Below, piece after piece: positions 18,443 to 29,103 of a DNA stretch of 39,809 bases. The notes under the pieces are model-generated. The model worked only from the letters and a program-made list of their open reading frames with translations. It was not told where the DNA came from and made no database searches. This DNA is from Chloroflexota bacterium (GTDB taxonomy: Bacteria; Chloroflexota; Limnocylindria; P2-11E): positions 1 to 39,809 of the forward strand of contig VBJD01000039.1 of NCBI GenBank assembly GCA_005887995.1, written 5' to 3'. Position numbers and translations under genes: made by a program. Numbering within the stretch: the first letter of the stretch is position 1; every line of letters starts with the position of its first letter.

Positions 18443-19593
18443 TTCACGCGGCCCTCCTTATCCGACGGCCAGTCGGCGTCCGCATCGTCCACGAGTATCA
18501 CGAACTGCCCGGCCCAATGTGGCACGGGATATGAGCCGTCGTTCCGATCGATCGCGAGCAGCGAACCGTCGGGCATGCGGATCGGGCTGATGTACGTGAA
18601 GCGCAGCCACCACTCGTCGCCGTACCACTCATCGAGCGCGAGCGGCTGTCCGGTCTGGAAGCCCGGCGTGCGGTACTTGTCCGGACGATGGTTCTGCGTC
18701 TCGGGGCGCATGTCGCCGCGCTGTGGATCCATGACGATGACCTGCGAGAACGCGTTCGCCGGATCGTCGTAGAACGTGCCGAACGTCCCGGTGAAACCGA
18801 CGAGCACCGGGTCGTGCTGTCCCGCGAGGCTGATGACGTGCACGGGCTTGCCGCTGCGCGCGAGCCAATAGATCGCGGACTTCGTGGCCTCCTCGCGGGT
18901 CGGCAGCCGGTAGTAGTGGTAGTTGTTCCGCGCGTCGAGCTTCTTCTGCATCGCCGCGATCGCCGCCGGATCGATGCCTGGATCGCGGCTTTTGTTGAAC
19001 GCCTGGCCCTGCTGAAGGATCTGCGTCGCGGTCAGCGGGTCGTTGTTCGTCGTGTACTTCTCAACGATCCGCACGCTGGCGGCCGCGCATGCAAGCGGAT
19101 CGCCGCGCGCGTCCTCAAATTCGGTGAACCAGGTCAGGCCGCTCAGCTTGTCGCCCATCGTCTTGAACTTGTGCTCGAACGAGAATGTGCCGCGGCTGGT
19201 CGTGAGCGCGAGGTTCGCGGTGTAATCCGTCGCGCCACGGAGCAGCCCCTGGCAGGTCATGAGGCCCTTCGTGCCCGTCGCATCGACCGACGACTCGCAC
19301 GGGAAGCCCGGATCCGGCGCGACGGCCACCTTCGCGGCCGTGATCTTCTCGCTCGCGGTCCACGCGGCGCGCATGTACCGCGCGGTCTGGGTGCAGCAGG
19401 TGTCCTGCGTGAACGTCACGTCGGGCGGCTTCGAGTTCGGCGTCGCACTCGCGCCGGGTGACGCGCCGATGCCACCTGGTGCGGCGGCACGACCGAAGAC
19501 GAAGTTGCCGATCGCGAACGCGAAGACGAGCGCGATCGCCACAAGGGTCATCTGCCCGATACGTTCGCCGCGCGTAAACATCGATCCGCCCAT
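18433..19593 (-). CDS. Membrane-anchored extracytoplasmic protein, possible C39-like (papain-fold) domain
   Basis: Single N-terminal TM (MTLVAIALVFAFAIGNFVFG), then ordered Cys (PLACAAASVRIVEKY), His (GKPVHVISLAGQHDPVLVGF) and Asp (VIVMDPQRGD) segments reminiscent of peptidase C39-like proteins; family call is inference. Confidence 0.55.
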   Translation of the reverse strand: MGGSMFTRGERIGQMTLVAIALVFAFAIGNFVFGRAAAPGGIGASPGASATPNSKPPDVTFTQDTCCTQTARYMRAAWTASEKITAAKVAVAPDPGFPCESSVDATGTKGLMTCQGLLRGATDYTANLALTTSRGTFSFEHKFKTMGDKLSGLTWFTEFEDARGDPLACAAASVRIVEKYTTNNDPLTATQILQQGQAFNKSRDPGIDPAAIAAMQKKLDARNNYHYYRLPTREEATKSAIYWLARSGKPVHVISLAGQHDPVLVGFTGTFGTFYDDPANAFSQVIVMDPQRGDMRPETQNHRPDKYRTPGFQTGQPLALDEWYGDEWWLRFTYISPIRMPDGSLLAIDRNDGSYPVPHWAGQFVILVDDADADWPSDKEGRVKWH

Positions 19594-19606
19594 ATCCTCG
19601 CATCCC

Positions 19607-20869
19607 GTGGATCCCCGTCCCATCACGCCGCTTCGCCGCGCCCTCGAGGACGCTCGGGTGCGTGTTCCCGCGTCGAAGAGCATCGCGAACCGCGAGCTTG
19701 TCCTCTCGGCGATCGGGTCGGGGCGTTCGCGCATCGTTGTCGGCGACATGGATCCGGGCGACGACGTGCACGCGATGGCCGAGGCGCTCACCGCCCTCGG
19801 CCACGAGGTGCGCTGGGATGCCGGTCACATCGACGTCACGCCGCTCCAGGTCCCCTACGCGCACGCGTCGGTCGACGCGCGGGACGCGGGCACCGTCGCC
19901 CGCTTCATCTCGGCCCTTGCCGCGCTGTCCGATGCGGAGACTCGCGTGGACGGCTCGGAGCGCATGCGCGGCCGGCCGATGGCCGCCATCGCCGCCGCGC
20001 TACGGTCGCTCGGAGCGACCGTCGACGGCGAGGCCTTGCCGTTCGTGATCCACGGCCCGCTGCGCGGCGGCGAGGTGAGCGTTCCCGGCTACGAGTCCAG
20101 CCAGTTCGCGTCCGCGCTTCTGCTCGTCGCGCCGCGCATGCGGAATGGCGTCAGCCTGCGGATCAGCGGCGAGCTCGTGAGCGCGCCGTTCATCGACATG
20201 ACCGCGACTGCGCTCGAGGGCCGAGGCGTGCGCGTCGAACGCGCGTCGATGCGGCACTTCGTCGTCGCGCCGCAGAAGGTGAAGGCACGATCGGTCACCA
20301 TCCCCGGTGACCTGACCGCGGCGACGTACCCCGCTGCGGCCGCGGCGATCCTCGGCGGATCGGTGACGATCGAGAACGCATCGGCGACGCACCACGTCGG
20401 CGGACAGGGCGACGCGCGCTTCTTCGACCTCATCGCCGAGATGGGCTGCGAGGTGTCGGGCGGGTCACGCGCGATCACCGTCCGTCGACGAGGCGCGCTC
20501 TCGGGTGTCGTCGCGAACGTCGCGGACTGCTCCGACGTCTTCCCCACTCTCGCGGTCATCGCCACGCAGGCCGCGACCCCGACCGAACTCGACGGCCTCG
20601 CCCACACGCGTCGACAGGAGTCCGATCGCCTCCGCGCGGTGGCCGCGGCCATCACGGCACTTGGCGGCCGCGCGCGCGCCTTCGCCGACGGCATCCGGAT
20701 CGAACCTGCGCCCCTGCACGACGGGGTCGTCGATGCGCAGGGCGATCACCGCATCGCGATGGCCTTCTCGGTGCTCGGCCTGCTCGTGCCTGGTGTCGCG
20801 ATCGCGGGCTGGCAGTCGGTCGCGAAGACCTTCCCGTCGTTCTACGAGATGCTGCGGTCCCTCCGCTGA
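19607..20869 (+). CDS. aroA: 3-phosphoshikimate 1-carboxyvinyltransferase
   Basis: VPASKSIANRELVLSAI, DARDAGTVARFISALAA, DGSERMRGRPM, TRRQESDRLRAVAAAITALGG, DAQGDHRIAMAFSVLGL. GTG start. Confidence 0.93.
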   Translation: MDPRPITPLRRALEDARVRVPASKSIANRELVLSAIGSGRSRIVVGDMDPGDDVHAMAEALTALGHEVRWDAGHIDVTPLQVPYAHASVDARDAGTVARFISALAALSDAETRVDGSERMRGRPMAAIAAALRSLGATVDGEALPFVIHGPLRGGEVSVPGYESSQFASALLLVAPRMRNGVSLRISGELVSAPFIDMTATALEGRGVRVERASMRHFVVAPQKVKARSVTIPGDLTAATYPAAAAAILGGSVTIENASATHHVGGQGDARFFDLIAEMGCEVSGGSRAITVRRRGALSGVVANVADCSDVFPTLAVIATQAATPTELDGLAHTRRQESDRLRAVAAAITALGGRARAFADGIRIEPAPLHDGVVDAQGDHRIAMAFSVLGLLVPGVAIAGWQSVAKTFPSFYEMLRSLR

Positions 20870-21678
20870 TCGCGATCCATCTCTAGACGCGCGGCGCGCG
20901 CGGCGCGCAGAAAGTCGCGGAGCTGCGCCCGGTCGCGGTCGACGATCACATTGCTCAGCCACTCGAGCTGATCGGCAAGCGTCTTGGTCGCCTTCGCGAC
21001 GGTCATCGAATTCGAGAGCAGCAGGTCGAGAGCGAGCTCTTCCGGCGTCAGTGCCAGCCGCGTCGCGTCACGAAGTCCCGGCCCGGCGAACTCGAGCGGC
21101 TGCGCTGTCGCGACCATCGCCGTCGCCGCGGCCGCCGCGAGCGGCAGCCCCGACAGGTACGCGACCGCGCGATCGTGCACATCGGCGGAAACGACCGTCG
21201 CGTCGCCGCCCGCATCTCGAGCGAGGATGCCGGCCACCGCCATGGCCTGGCTGTCGCTGCTCGCCGTCGGCACGACGAGAAACAGCCGGTCGCGAAAGAG
21301 ATCCGCGCGCGCTGCCGCGAAACCGGCGTCGGTCGAACCGGCCATCGGATGCAGGCCCACGATGCGGGCGCCGCTCGCATCCTCACGCGCGAACGCGTCC
21401 ACGGGAGCGCGCACCGATGCGACATCGATGAGAACGGCGCCGTCGGCCTTCGGCGCGAGCGCGGCAAGCGTCGGCAGAACGGCGCTCATCGGCGTCGCGA
21501 CGATGACCGCGTCCGCGGGAACGAGCGCCTCGACGCGTTCAACGCCGGGGATGCCGGCGCGTGCCGCTGCCTCTCTCACGTCGCGCGCCACGTCGAAGGC
21601 GCGCACCTCATGACGCTCACGGAGGGCGAGCGCGAGCGAACCGCCGATCAGGCCGAGACCCGCGACGCCGATCCGCAT
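20842..21678 (-). CDS. tyrA: Prephenate dehydrogenase
   Basis: MRIGVAGLGLIGGSLALALRERHEVRAFD, GLHPMAGSTDAGFAAARADLFRDRLFLVVPT. Tail overlaps aroA by 28 bp. Confidence 0.92.
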   Translation of the reverse strand: MRIGVAGLGLIGGSLALALRERHEVRAFDVARDVREAAARAGIPGVERVEALVPADAVIVATPMSAVLPTLAALAPKADGAVLIDVASVRAPVDAFAREDASGARIVGLHPMAGSTDAGFAAARADLFRDRLFLVVPTASSDSQAMAVAGILARDAGGDATVVSADVHDRAVAYLSGLPLAAAAATAMVATAQPLEFAGPGLRDATRLALTPEELALDLLLSNSMTVAKATKTLADQLEWLSNVIVDRDRAQLRDFLRAARAARLEMDRDQRRDRSIS

Positions 21679-21682
21679 CGCG

Positions 21683-22717
21683 CTATGCGCGCGCGGCGTC
21701 GGCGACGGGACGGCCGACCGCTCGTGCGACGGCCGCGACCTGGGTCATCGCGGCGGCGAAGTTCTCGAACGTCAGCGACTGGAAGCCGTCAGAGAGCGCG
21801 TGGTCAGGGCTCGGGTGCACCTCGATGAGCAGGCCGTCCGCCCCCGCCGCGACGGCAGCCAGCGCGATCGGGGCGACGAGGTACCACTTCCCGGTGCCGT
21901 GCGATGGGTCGCCGATCACCGGCAGATGCGTGAGGCGTTTGAGGAGCGGGATCGCGTTCACGTCGAAGGTGTTGCGCGTGTACCTCTCGAACGTGCGGAT
22001 CCCGCGCTCGCAGAGGATGACGTTCCGGTTTCCGCGCGCGAGAACGTACTCGGCCGACAGGAGGAACTCCTCGACGGTCGCGGACATTCCTCGCTTGAGG
22101 AGGACCGGCTTCGGCTGTTCGCCGACGGCATCCAGCAGTGCGTAGTTCTGCATGTTCCGCGCGCCGATCTGCAGGCAGTCGGCCACCCGCGCGACGGCCT
22201 CGACATCGCCAGGCGAGAGCACCTCGGTGCAGATGGCGAGGCCCGTATCTGCGCGCGCTTCCGCGAGGATCTCGAGGCCGTCGAGCCCGAGCCCGCGGAA
22301 TGCGTACGGCGAGGAGCGCGGCTTGAATGCACCGCCGCGGAGCACGGTCGCGCCGGCCGCGCGGACCGCGCGCGCAGTGGCCAGCGTCTGCTCGCGGGAT
22401 TCGATGGAGCACGGTCCGGCCATGACGGCGAGTGGCGCGCCGCCGCCAACGGGAACGCCGTCGACAGAGACCACCGTGTCCTCGGCGATCACCTCGCGCG
22501 ATGCGAGCTTGAACGGCCGACTCACCGGCACGACCTCCGCGACGCCCGGGAGCGACTCGACCGCCTCGGCCGCGGCACGCGAGGTCGACCCGAACGTACC
22601 GATGGCGACGCGCTCCGCGCCCGGCAGTGGCACCGGCTTGATGCCGAACTCCTCGATGCGCGCGATGACCGCGTCGATCTCCTTCTGCGTCGCGCCGCGC
22701 TTCATGACGACGAGCAC
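21683..22717 (-). CDS. aroF: 3-deoxy-7-phosphoheptulonate synthase (AroF type with N-terminal ACT/ferredoxin-like domain)
   Basis: [90 protein letters not shown] overlaps the aroH stop. Confidence 0.95.
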   Translation of the reverse strand: MLVVMKRGATQKEIDAVIARIEEFGIKPVPLPGAERVAIGTFGSTSRAAAEAVESLPGVAEVVPVSRPFKLASREVIAEDTVVSVDGVPVGGGAPLAVMAGPCSIESREQTLATARAVRAAGATVLRGGAFKPRSSPYAFRGLGLDGLEILAEARADTGLAICTEVLSPGDVEAVARVADCLQIGARNMQNYALLDAVGEQPKPVLLKRGMSATVEEFLLSAEYVLARGNRNVILCERGIRTFERYTRNTFDVNAIPLLKRLTHLPVIGDPSHGTGKWYLVAPIALAAVAAGADGLLIEVHPSPDHALSDGFQSLTFENFAAAMTQVAAVARAVGRPVADAARA

Positions 22718-23115
22718 TATGCCTTCTCCTTCGCATCGCCCGGCGTCTCGACCGCCCATGCCGGCCGCAGCGAACGCGCACCGTGCAGGAACGCGTGGCG
22801 CACCTCGCGCTGCGAACGGTTCGTGTTCCATGCGATGAGGACGCGCACGCACTTGCCGAGCGCGCCCGGGACCGGGATCTCCTGCCCACAGATGAGCGGG
22901 ACGTCGCTCCATCCCATGCCCGCGCGCGCGGCGTCGGCGGGAAACGCCGCATCGAGGTCGGGCGTCACCGTGAACCAGATATAGCCGATGTCCTCGGGCT
23001 TGAGACCGTTGATGTCCATGAGAACTCGGAGCAGCTCGAGCGTGCCGTCGACGATCGCGCGGGCGTCATTCGCGCGCACCGTCGTCGCGCCGCGGATGCC
23101 GCGGACGGCGCTCAC
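22717..23115 (-). CDS. aroH: Chorismate mutase, AroH class
   Basis: [81 protein letters not shown]. Confidence 0.93.
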   Translation of the reverse strand: MSAVRGIRGATTVRANDARAIVDGTLELLRVLMDINGLKPEDIGYIWFTVTPDLDAAFPADAARAGMGWSDVPLICGQEIPVPGALGKCVRVLIAWNTNRSQREVRHAFLHGARSLRPAWAVETPGDAKEKA

Positions 23116-23930
23116 GAGCGACCCGCTTCGACCAGCGATCGCACGAAATCGCGGAGCGCGGTCGCCCGGTCCGGTACGGCGGCGCGGCCGATGACGTCGA
23201 GCACCGCGCTCCCCACGGCCACGCCGTCCGCGACGCCGCGCAGCGCCGCAACATGCGTGGGTGTCGCGATGCCGAACCCGACCGCGACGGGAAGCGTCGT
23301 GTGCCGTCGCACGCGCGCGACTAGGTCGCCCACGTCCGGGCCGAGGCGATCGCGCGCGCCTGTGACGCCGGTCAGCGAGACGCAGTAGACGAAGCCGCGC
23401 GCCGAGGGCAGCAGCCGCGCCAGCCGCTCGTCCGGCGTCGTCGGCGCGTAGAGGTCGACGCGCACCAGACCCGACGGCGCGAAGGAGCGATCGAGCTCCG
23501 CGCTCTCCTCGGCGGGCATGTCGGGCACGATCACCCCGGCGATGCCCGCGGCGCGCAGGTCGGACGCGAGCCGCTCGTAGCCGCGGCGGTAGAAGGGATT
23601 CGTGTATCCCATGAGCTGCACCGCGGCGTCGCGCTCGCGCACCAGGTCGGCACCTTCGCGGATGCAGTCGTCGAGCGTCACGCCGTTGCGCAGCGCTGTC
23701 TCGCTCGCGCGCTGGACGGTGCTGCCGTCGGCGAGTGGATCGCTGAACGGCACGCCGAGCTCGACGATGTCCGTGCCGCCGTCGAGCGCGGCGCGGAGCA
23801 GCGGCGCGGTCGCGTCGCGATCCGGATAGCCAACGGTGAGATAGACCACGACGGCGAGACGCCGTTCGGCGCGCGCTTTGGCGAACGCGCGCTCGAGACG
23901 GACCTTGCCATCGACGGTCAGCGTCGCCAT
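23112..23930 (-). CDS. trpA: Tryptophan synthase alpha subunit
   Basis: GGTDIVELGVPFSDPLADGSTVQRASETALRNGVT, QLMGYTNPFYRRG, GVIVPDMPAEES, PVAVGFGIATPTHVAAL. Confidence 0.95.
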   Translation of the reverse strand: MATLTVDGKVRLERAFAKARAERRLAVVVYLTVGYPDRDATAPLLRAALDGGTDIVELGVPFSDPLADGSTVQRASETALRNGVTLDDCIREGADLVRERDAAVQLMGYTNPFYRRGYERLASDLRAAGIAGVIVPDMPAEESAELDRSFAPSGLVRVDLYAPTTPDERLARLLPSARGFVYCVSLTGVTGARDRLGPDVGDLVARVRRHTTLPVAVGFGIATPTHVAALRGVADGVAVGSAVLDVIGRAAVPDRATALRDFVRSLVEAGRS

Positions 23931-25102
23931 CAGGCGAGACGCTCCATGACCGTGTCGAGGTCCTTGTCGCCGCGCCCCGAGAGGCACACGAGGACGTCCG
24001 TGTCCGCTCCGTGGTCGTCACGGATGTGCGGGAGATCGGCGATCGCGTGGGCGGGCTCGAGCGCGGGGATGATGCCCTCCGTTCGCGACAGCAGCTGGAA
24101 GCCCTCGAGCGCCTCGACGTCGGTGCGCGAGACGTAGCGCACGCGACCCGTCTCGTGCAGGTATGCGTGCTCGGGACCGACGCCGGGATAGTCGAGGCCC
24201 GCGGAGACCGAGTGCGTTTCGCGTATCTGACCGTCGTCGGTCTGCAGCACCAGGCTGCGGGCTCCGTGCAGCACGCCCTCGCGTCCGCCGACGATCGACG
24301 CGGCGTGCTTGCCGCTCTCGATGCCAAGGCCGCCCGCCTCGACCCCGCGCAGCTTCACGTCGCGATCCGCGATGAACCCGCTGAAGATCCCCATCGCGTT
24401 CGAGCCACCGCCGACGCACGCGACGACGACATCGGGGAGCTTCCCGACGCGTTCGACATGCTGCGCGCGCGCCTCGCGTCCGATGACCGACTGGAAATCG
24501 CGGACCATCGCCGGATACGGATGCGGCCCAACCACGGAGCCGAGCAGGTAGTACGTCGTGCGCACGTTGGTCACCCAGTCCCGGATCGCCTCGTTGATCG
24601 CGTCCTTCAGCGTGCGGCTGCCGGCATCGACCTCGCGGACCTCTGCGCCGAGCAGCTTCATCCGGAAGACGTTCGGATGCTGGCGACGCACGTCCTCGGT
24701 GCCCATGTAGACGATGCACTCGAGACCGAGCAGCGCGCACGCGGCCGCCGCCGCGACGCCGTGCTGACCCGCTCCGGTCTCGGCGACGATGCGATGCTTC
24801 CCCATCCGCTTCGCGAGGAGCGCCTGGCCGAGCGCGTTGTTGATCTTGTGCGCGCCTGTGTGTGCGAGATCCTCGCGCTTGAGTGTTACGCGGCGCAGGC
24901 CGACCTCGCGCGCGAGCCGTGACGCGTCGGTGAGCGGTGTCGGACGGCCGACCCATTCGCGCAGAAGTCGGTCGAACTCCTGCGTGAACGCCTCGTCGCG
25001 GCGCGCGTCATCGAACGCGCGCTCGAGCTCGCCGACGGCAGGCATGAGCGTCTCGGGTAGGTACTGCCCGCCGAATCGTCCGTAGCGACCCGTCGTACTC
25101 AC
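23930..25102 (-). CDS. trpB: Tryptophan synthase beta subunit
   Basis: [79 protein letters not shown]. Confidence 0.97.
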   Translation of the reverse strand: MSTTGRYGRFGGQYLPETLMPAVGELERAFDDARRDEAFTQEFDRLLREWVGRPTPLTDASRLAREVGLRRVTLKREDLAHTGAHKINNALGQALLAKRMGKHRIVAETGAGQHGVAAAAACALLGLECIVYMGTEDVRRQHPNVFRMKLLGAEVREVDAGSRTLKDAINEAIRDWVTNVRTTYYLLGSVVGPHPYPAMVRDFQSVIGREARAQHVERVGKLPDVVVACVGGGSNAMGIFSGFIADRDVKLRGVEAGGLGIESGKHAASIVGGREGVLHGARSLVLQTDDGQIRETHSVSAGLDYPGVGPEHAYLHETGRVRYVSRTDVEALEGFQLLSRTEGIIPALEPAHAIADLPHIRDDHGADTDVLVCLSGRGDKDLDTVMERLA

Positions 25103-25983
25103 CGGCGCAGGACCACCACCGACGGACGGGGACCGCGCGGTATTGCTGCGAGCTCGCTCACCAGACGCGTCGAGTCGAGTTCGCGCATGAGCGCGGTGCC
25201 GACGAGGACCGCATCGACGCGCGCGGGCAGAAGCCTCGCGTCGTCGGCGCTGCTGATGCCCGACTCCGCGACGAGGAGCTGGCCGTCCTTGGCGAAGGTG
25301 TGAAGCTGACGAACGCGACCGATGTCGATCTCCTGCGGATTCCGCAGGTTGCGCGCGTTCACGCCCACGGTCAGCGCTCCGCACTCGACCGCGCGCCCGA
25401 ACGCGACTGCCTCGTGCGCCTCGACGAGCGTACCCATCGATAGCTCCGAGGCGGCGCGGCGAAATCGCCGGATCTGCTCATCCGTGAGGATCTCGGCGAT
25501 GAGGAGGACGGCGTCGGCGCCGGCGGCACGCGCTTCGAGGATCTGGTACTCATCGATGACGACATCCTTCGCGAGGATCGGAAGCAGCGTGGCTTCACGG
25601 ATACGGCGCAGGTCGTCGAGCGAACCGCCCCAGAACACCGGCTCTACGAGCACGGAGATCGCCGCCGCGCCGCCCGCGGTGTACTGGAGCGCCTGACCCG
25701 CCACATCGAGCGACGCCGCCGCGAGACGCCCGAGCGCGGGAGACACGCGCTTGACCTCGGCGATTACCGCCAACTTCCCTCGCTGACGCGCGACACGGAT
25801 GGCGTGATCGAAGGCGTTCGCTACGCCGCCCATCGCGACGCGTCCGCGGATCGATGGGATGTGCGTGCGCGTCCACGCGTTGTGCGGCAAGTCCGCGAGC
25901 AGCTGCTCGACTGGGCGGGCGCGCTTTGCCTGTGTCACGTACTCGCGCCGTCGCGCGACGACCTGTTCCAGGAAGTCGGTCAT
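25099..25983 (-). CDS. trpC: Indole-3-glycerol-phosphate synthase
   Basis: [79 protein letters not shown]. Confidence 0.95.
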   Translation of the reverse strand: MTDFLEQVVARRREYVTQAKRARPVEQLLADLPHNAWTRTHIPSIRGRVAMGGVANAFDHAIRVARQRGKLAVIAEVKRVSPALGRLAAASLDVAGQALQYTAGGAAAISVLVEPVFWGGSLDDLRRIREATLLPILAKDVVIDEYQILEARAAGADAVLLIAEILTDEQIRRFRRAASELSMGTLVEAHEAVAFGRAVECGALTVGVNARNLRNPQEIDIGRVRQLHTFAKDGQLLVAESGISSADDARLLPARVDAVLVGTALMRELDSTRLVSELAAIPRGPRPSVVVLRR

Positions 25984-27017
25984 GCCGTCGCCGCCTCCGC
26001 CGCACCGAGACGCTGGCTCGTCGCGACGAATTGCTCTAGCCGATCTCGCGCAGCGCCGGAGTCGATCGCCTTCGCCGCGACGGTGACGCCTTCGCGGAGC
26101 GTGCCGGCAAGACCTGCGACATAGCAGGCGGCCGCGGCATTCATCAGCACGGCCGTCCGCGCGCCGCTCTTCGCGCCGGAGAGGACGTCGCGTGCGATAC
26201 GCGCGTTCGTCGCGGCGTCCCCGCCGACGATCGCCTCCCGCGCCGTCCGTTCGAGCTTCATCTCAGCGGGCGAGATCGATCCATCGCGCACGCTATCGCC
26301 GCGCACCTCCCACGTCCGAGTCTCGGCCGACGGGCTGATCTCGTCGAGACCGTCTGTGCCGAAAACGACGAGCGCGTGGACGACGGCAAGCTCACCGAGC
26401 GCCTTCGCGAGCTTCTCGCCGATCTCGGCGCTCGCGACACCGAGCACGTACCGTCGGACACCGGCCGGGTTGGCAAGCGGCCCGAGCAGGTTGAACACGG
26501 TGCGAATCCCGAGCTCGCGCCGCACCGGCCCGGCGTGGCGCATCGCGGGGTGGAACTTCGGCGCGAACATGAACCCGATCCGCGTTTCGTCGACGCAGCG
26601 CGCCACGCCATCGGGACCGAGGTCGATCCTCACCCCGAGCGCCTCGAGCACATCAGCGCTGCCGCAGGCGCTCGATGCCGCACGGTTGCCGTGCTTCGCC
26701 ACCCGCGCACCCGCGCCCGCTGCGACGAGCGACGCGATGGTCGAGAGGTTGATGCTGTTCGATCGGTCACCTCCGGTCCCGACCACGTCGATCGCGCCAT
26801 CGGCGACCGGGACGCGCACCGCATGCGCACGCATCGCCGACGCGAATCCGGCGATCTCCTCGGGCGATTCGCCGCGCACGTGGAGCGCCGCGACGAGCCC
26901 GCCGAGCTGTGCAGGTGTCGCCTCGCCGGCCATCACCGACGTCATCGCCGCTTCCGCCTCCGCGCGCGTCAGCGTGCGTCCGCTCGCGACGATCCCCAGT
27001 GCCTCACGCGCGTCCAA
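25980..27017 (-). CDS. trpD: Anthranilate phosphoribosyltransferase
   Basis: VDVVGTGGDRSNSINLSTIASLVAAGAGARVAKHGNRAASSACGSADVLEALG, FMFAPKFHPAMRHAGPVRRELGIRTVFNLLGPLANPAG. TTG start (GGAG-N8-TTG) proposed. Confidence 0.95.
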   Translation of the reverse strand: MDAREALGIVASGRTLTRAEAEAAMTSVMAGEATPAQLGGLVAALHVRGESPEEIAGFASAMRAHAVRVPVADGAIDVVGTGGDRSNSINLSTIASLVAAGAGARVAKHGNRAASSACGSADVLEALGVRIDLGPDGVARCVDETRIGFMFAPKFHPAMRHAGPVRRELGIRTVFNLLGPLANPAGVRRYVLGVASAEIGEKLAKALGELAVVHALVVFGTDGLDEISPSAETRTWEVRGDSVRDGSISPAEMKLERTAREAIVGGDAATNARIARDVLSGAKSGARTAVLMNAAAACYVAGLAGTLREGVTVAAKAIDSGAARDRLEQFVATSQRLGAAEAATA

Positions 27018-27579
27018 CGAAGTTCTCCAGCATGCGCAGCCCATCGACGGTGAGCACCGATTCAGGATGGAACTGCACGGCTTCGAGCGGCAGCGTCGTG
27101 TGACGCAGTCCCATGACGACACCGTCGTCGGCGCGTGCCGTGACGATGAGCTCGGACGGCAGGCTCGCCTCGTCGACCATCAGCGAGTGATAGCGCGTCG
27201 CCTCCGTCGGAAGCGGTACGCCGACGAAGAGGCCCTTGCCGTCGTGCCGCACGACGCTCGTCTTGCCGTGTCGCGGCTCGGGCGCGCGCACGACGCGGGC
27301 GCCGAACGCGATCGCGGCACACTGCAGGCCGAGACAGACGCCGAGCGTCGGGATGCCCATCGCCGGCGCCTCACGCACGAGCGCCGGCGAACGGCCGGCC
27401 GCCTCGGGCCGTCCGGGGCCGGGTGAGATGACCAGGCGGTCGGGGCGCGATGCGAGCGCGGCATCGAGTTTCGGGTCGTCGGCGCGGATGACGTCGACAG
27501 TCGCGCCGAGCGAGGACATCGCCTGCGCGAGGTTGTAGGTGAAGGAGTCGTAGTTGTCGACGAGCAGCACGCGCGTCAT
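27004..27579 (-). CDS. trpG: Anthranilate synthase component II (glutamine amidotransferase)
   Basis: VLLVDNYDSFTYNLAQ, ISPGPGRPEAAG, GVCLGLQCAAIAFGARVVRA, AVQFHPESVLT. Confidence 0.95.
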   Translation of the reverse strand: MTRVLLVDNYDSFTYNLAQAMSSLGATVDVIRADDPKLDAALASRPDRLVISPGPGRPEAAGRSPALVREAPAMGIPTLGVCLGLQCAAIAFGARVVRAPEPRHGKTSVVRHDGKGLFVGVPLPTEATRYHSLMVDEASLPSELIVTARADDGVVMGLRHTTLPLEAVQFHPESVLTVDGLRMLENFVGRA

Positions 27580-29078
27580 GCGAGCGTCCCGCCGTTCGCG
27601 ATCTCGATCGCGCGCAGGAGCGCCTTCGCCTTCGCGCGCGTCTCCTCCTCCTCGGCCTGCGGATCCGAATCCGCCACGATGCCCGCGCCGGCCTCGATGC
27701 GACACACCGCCTGCGCGCCGCGATCGCCGAGCTGAGCGGATTTCGTGATCGTCGCTGTGCGGATGGTGATGCAGGTGTCCATCTGCCCATCGAATCCGAG
27801 ATACCCGACCGCGCCCGCGTACGGACCGCGCTGATCCTCCTCGAGCTCGGCGATGCGCTCCATCGCGCGGATCTTCGGCGCGCCCGACACGGTGCCCGCC
27901 GGGAAGCACGCGCGGAAGGCGTCGAGGGCATCGAGCCCATCCGCGAGCTCGCCCTCGACGACGGACGTGAGATGCATCACGTGCGAGAAGCGATCGACGC
28001 GCATCAGCTCTTTCACCTTGACGGTGCCGGGACGCGAGACGCGCCCGATGTCGTTGCGCGCGAGGTCCACCAGCATCACGTGCTCGGCGCGCTCCTTCTC
28101 GGAGCGGCGAAGCGCGAGCTCGTTCGCCGCATCCTCGGCGTCGTCGGCGCCACGCGGACGCGTGCCCGCGATCGGGTGCATCACCACCCGTCCGTTCTCG
28201 ACCCGCACGAAAGGCTCGGGCGACGCGCCGACGAGTGTTGCGGGCGGCGTGTCGATGAGGAACATGTACGGCGACGGATTCACGTGGCGCAGCGCGCGGT
28301 AGAGCGCCAGCGCGTCGGGCGCGGGGCGCACGTCGAACCGCTGCGCGAGCACGATCTGGATGCAGTCACCTTCCGCGATGAGTTCGCGCGCGCGACGGAC
28401 GCGCTCCATGTAGTCCTCGGACGTCCCGTTCGCCGTGACCGTCGTTTCGCGCTGCGCGGCCGTCGCGAGCGATGGGAGCGGCGCATCGAGCGCGGCGAAG
28501 ACGCGGTCGATCATGCGCCCGGCGTTGCCCGATTCGGTCGCGTCGTCGTGCGCGAGGACGGTGAGCGTGTGGCGCAGATGATCGAACGCGACGACCGTGT
28601 CGTAGATGCCGAAGACCATCTCCGGCAGACCCCACGGGGCATACGGGTCGTTGCGCGCGAGCGGCAGTCGCTCGAAGCGGCGTGCGACCTCGTAGCTGAC
28701 GAACCCGACGGCGCCGCCGCTGAACCGTGGCAGACCGGTTTGCGGGGCGCGACGGTAGCCACGCATGTGCTCTCGAAGCGCGACGATCGGATCTGCCGCT
28801 GGGTACGCGGCCAGCCACCCCGCGCCGCGCGGATCGCGGTCGGGGTTCGTCCACGTATTGATCGAGACCTCGCCGTCGCGGAAGTACAGCGTCTCGCGCG
28901 GCGCGACGCCGATGAACGAGAAGCGACCCATGCGCTCGCCGCCTTCGGCGGACTCGAGGAGGAACGCGCCGCCGAGCGCACGCAGCTTCGCGAACGCCGA
29001 GACCGGCGTCTCGAGATCCGCGAGACGCTCGCGCATCACCGGCACGAGTTCTGTCGTCCGCTGCGTCGTGACCGCCAT
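27576..29078 (-). CDS. trpE: Anthranilate synthase component I
   Basis: DCIQIVLAQRFDV, SPEPFVRVENGRVVMHPIAGTRPRG, MLVDLARNDIGRVSRPGTVKV, RACFPAGTVSGAPKIRAMERIAELE. Confidence 0.96.
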   Translation of the reverse strand: MAVTTQRTTELVPVMRERLADLETPVSAFAKLRALGGAFLLESAEGGERMGRFSFIGVAPRETLYFRDGEVSINTWTNPDRDPRGAGWLAAYPAADPIVALREHMRGYRRAPQTGLPRFSGGAVGFVSYEVARRFERLPLARNDPYAPWGLPEMVFGIYDTVVAFDHLRHTLTVLAHDDATESGNAGRMIDRVFAALDAPLPSLATAAQRETTVTANGTSEDYMERVRRARELIAEGDCIQIVLAQRFDVRPAPDALALYRALRHVNPSPYMFLIDTPPATLVGASPEPFVRVENGRVVMHPIAGTRPRGADDAEDAANELALRRSEKERAEHVMLVDLARNDIGRVSRPGTVKVKELMRVDRFSHVMHLTSVVEGELADGLDALDAFRACFPAGTVSGAPKIRAMERIAELEEDQRGPYAGAVGYLGFDGQMDTCITIRTATITKSAQLGDRGAQAVCRIEAGAGIVADSDPQAEEEETRAKAKALLRAIEIANGGTLA

Positions 29079-29103
29079 TCGCTCTCCCTTCGCGAGAAAT
29101 GAA

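Noticed and set aside
19890-19940. aroA motif DAGTVARF read as a glyphosate-resistance variant
   Set aside because: Position equivalent to E. coli Pro101 is Phe, but non-Pro residues there are common in diverse bacterial EPSPS; cannot infer resistance without alignment or assay.
27972-29102. 376-aa plus-strand ORF opposite trpE
   Set aside because: Antisense shadow of trpE; no motif.
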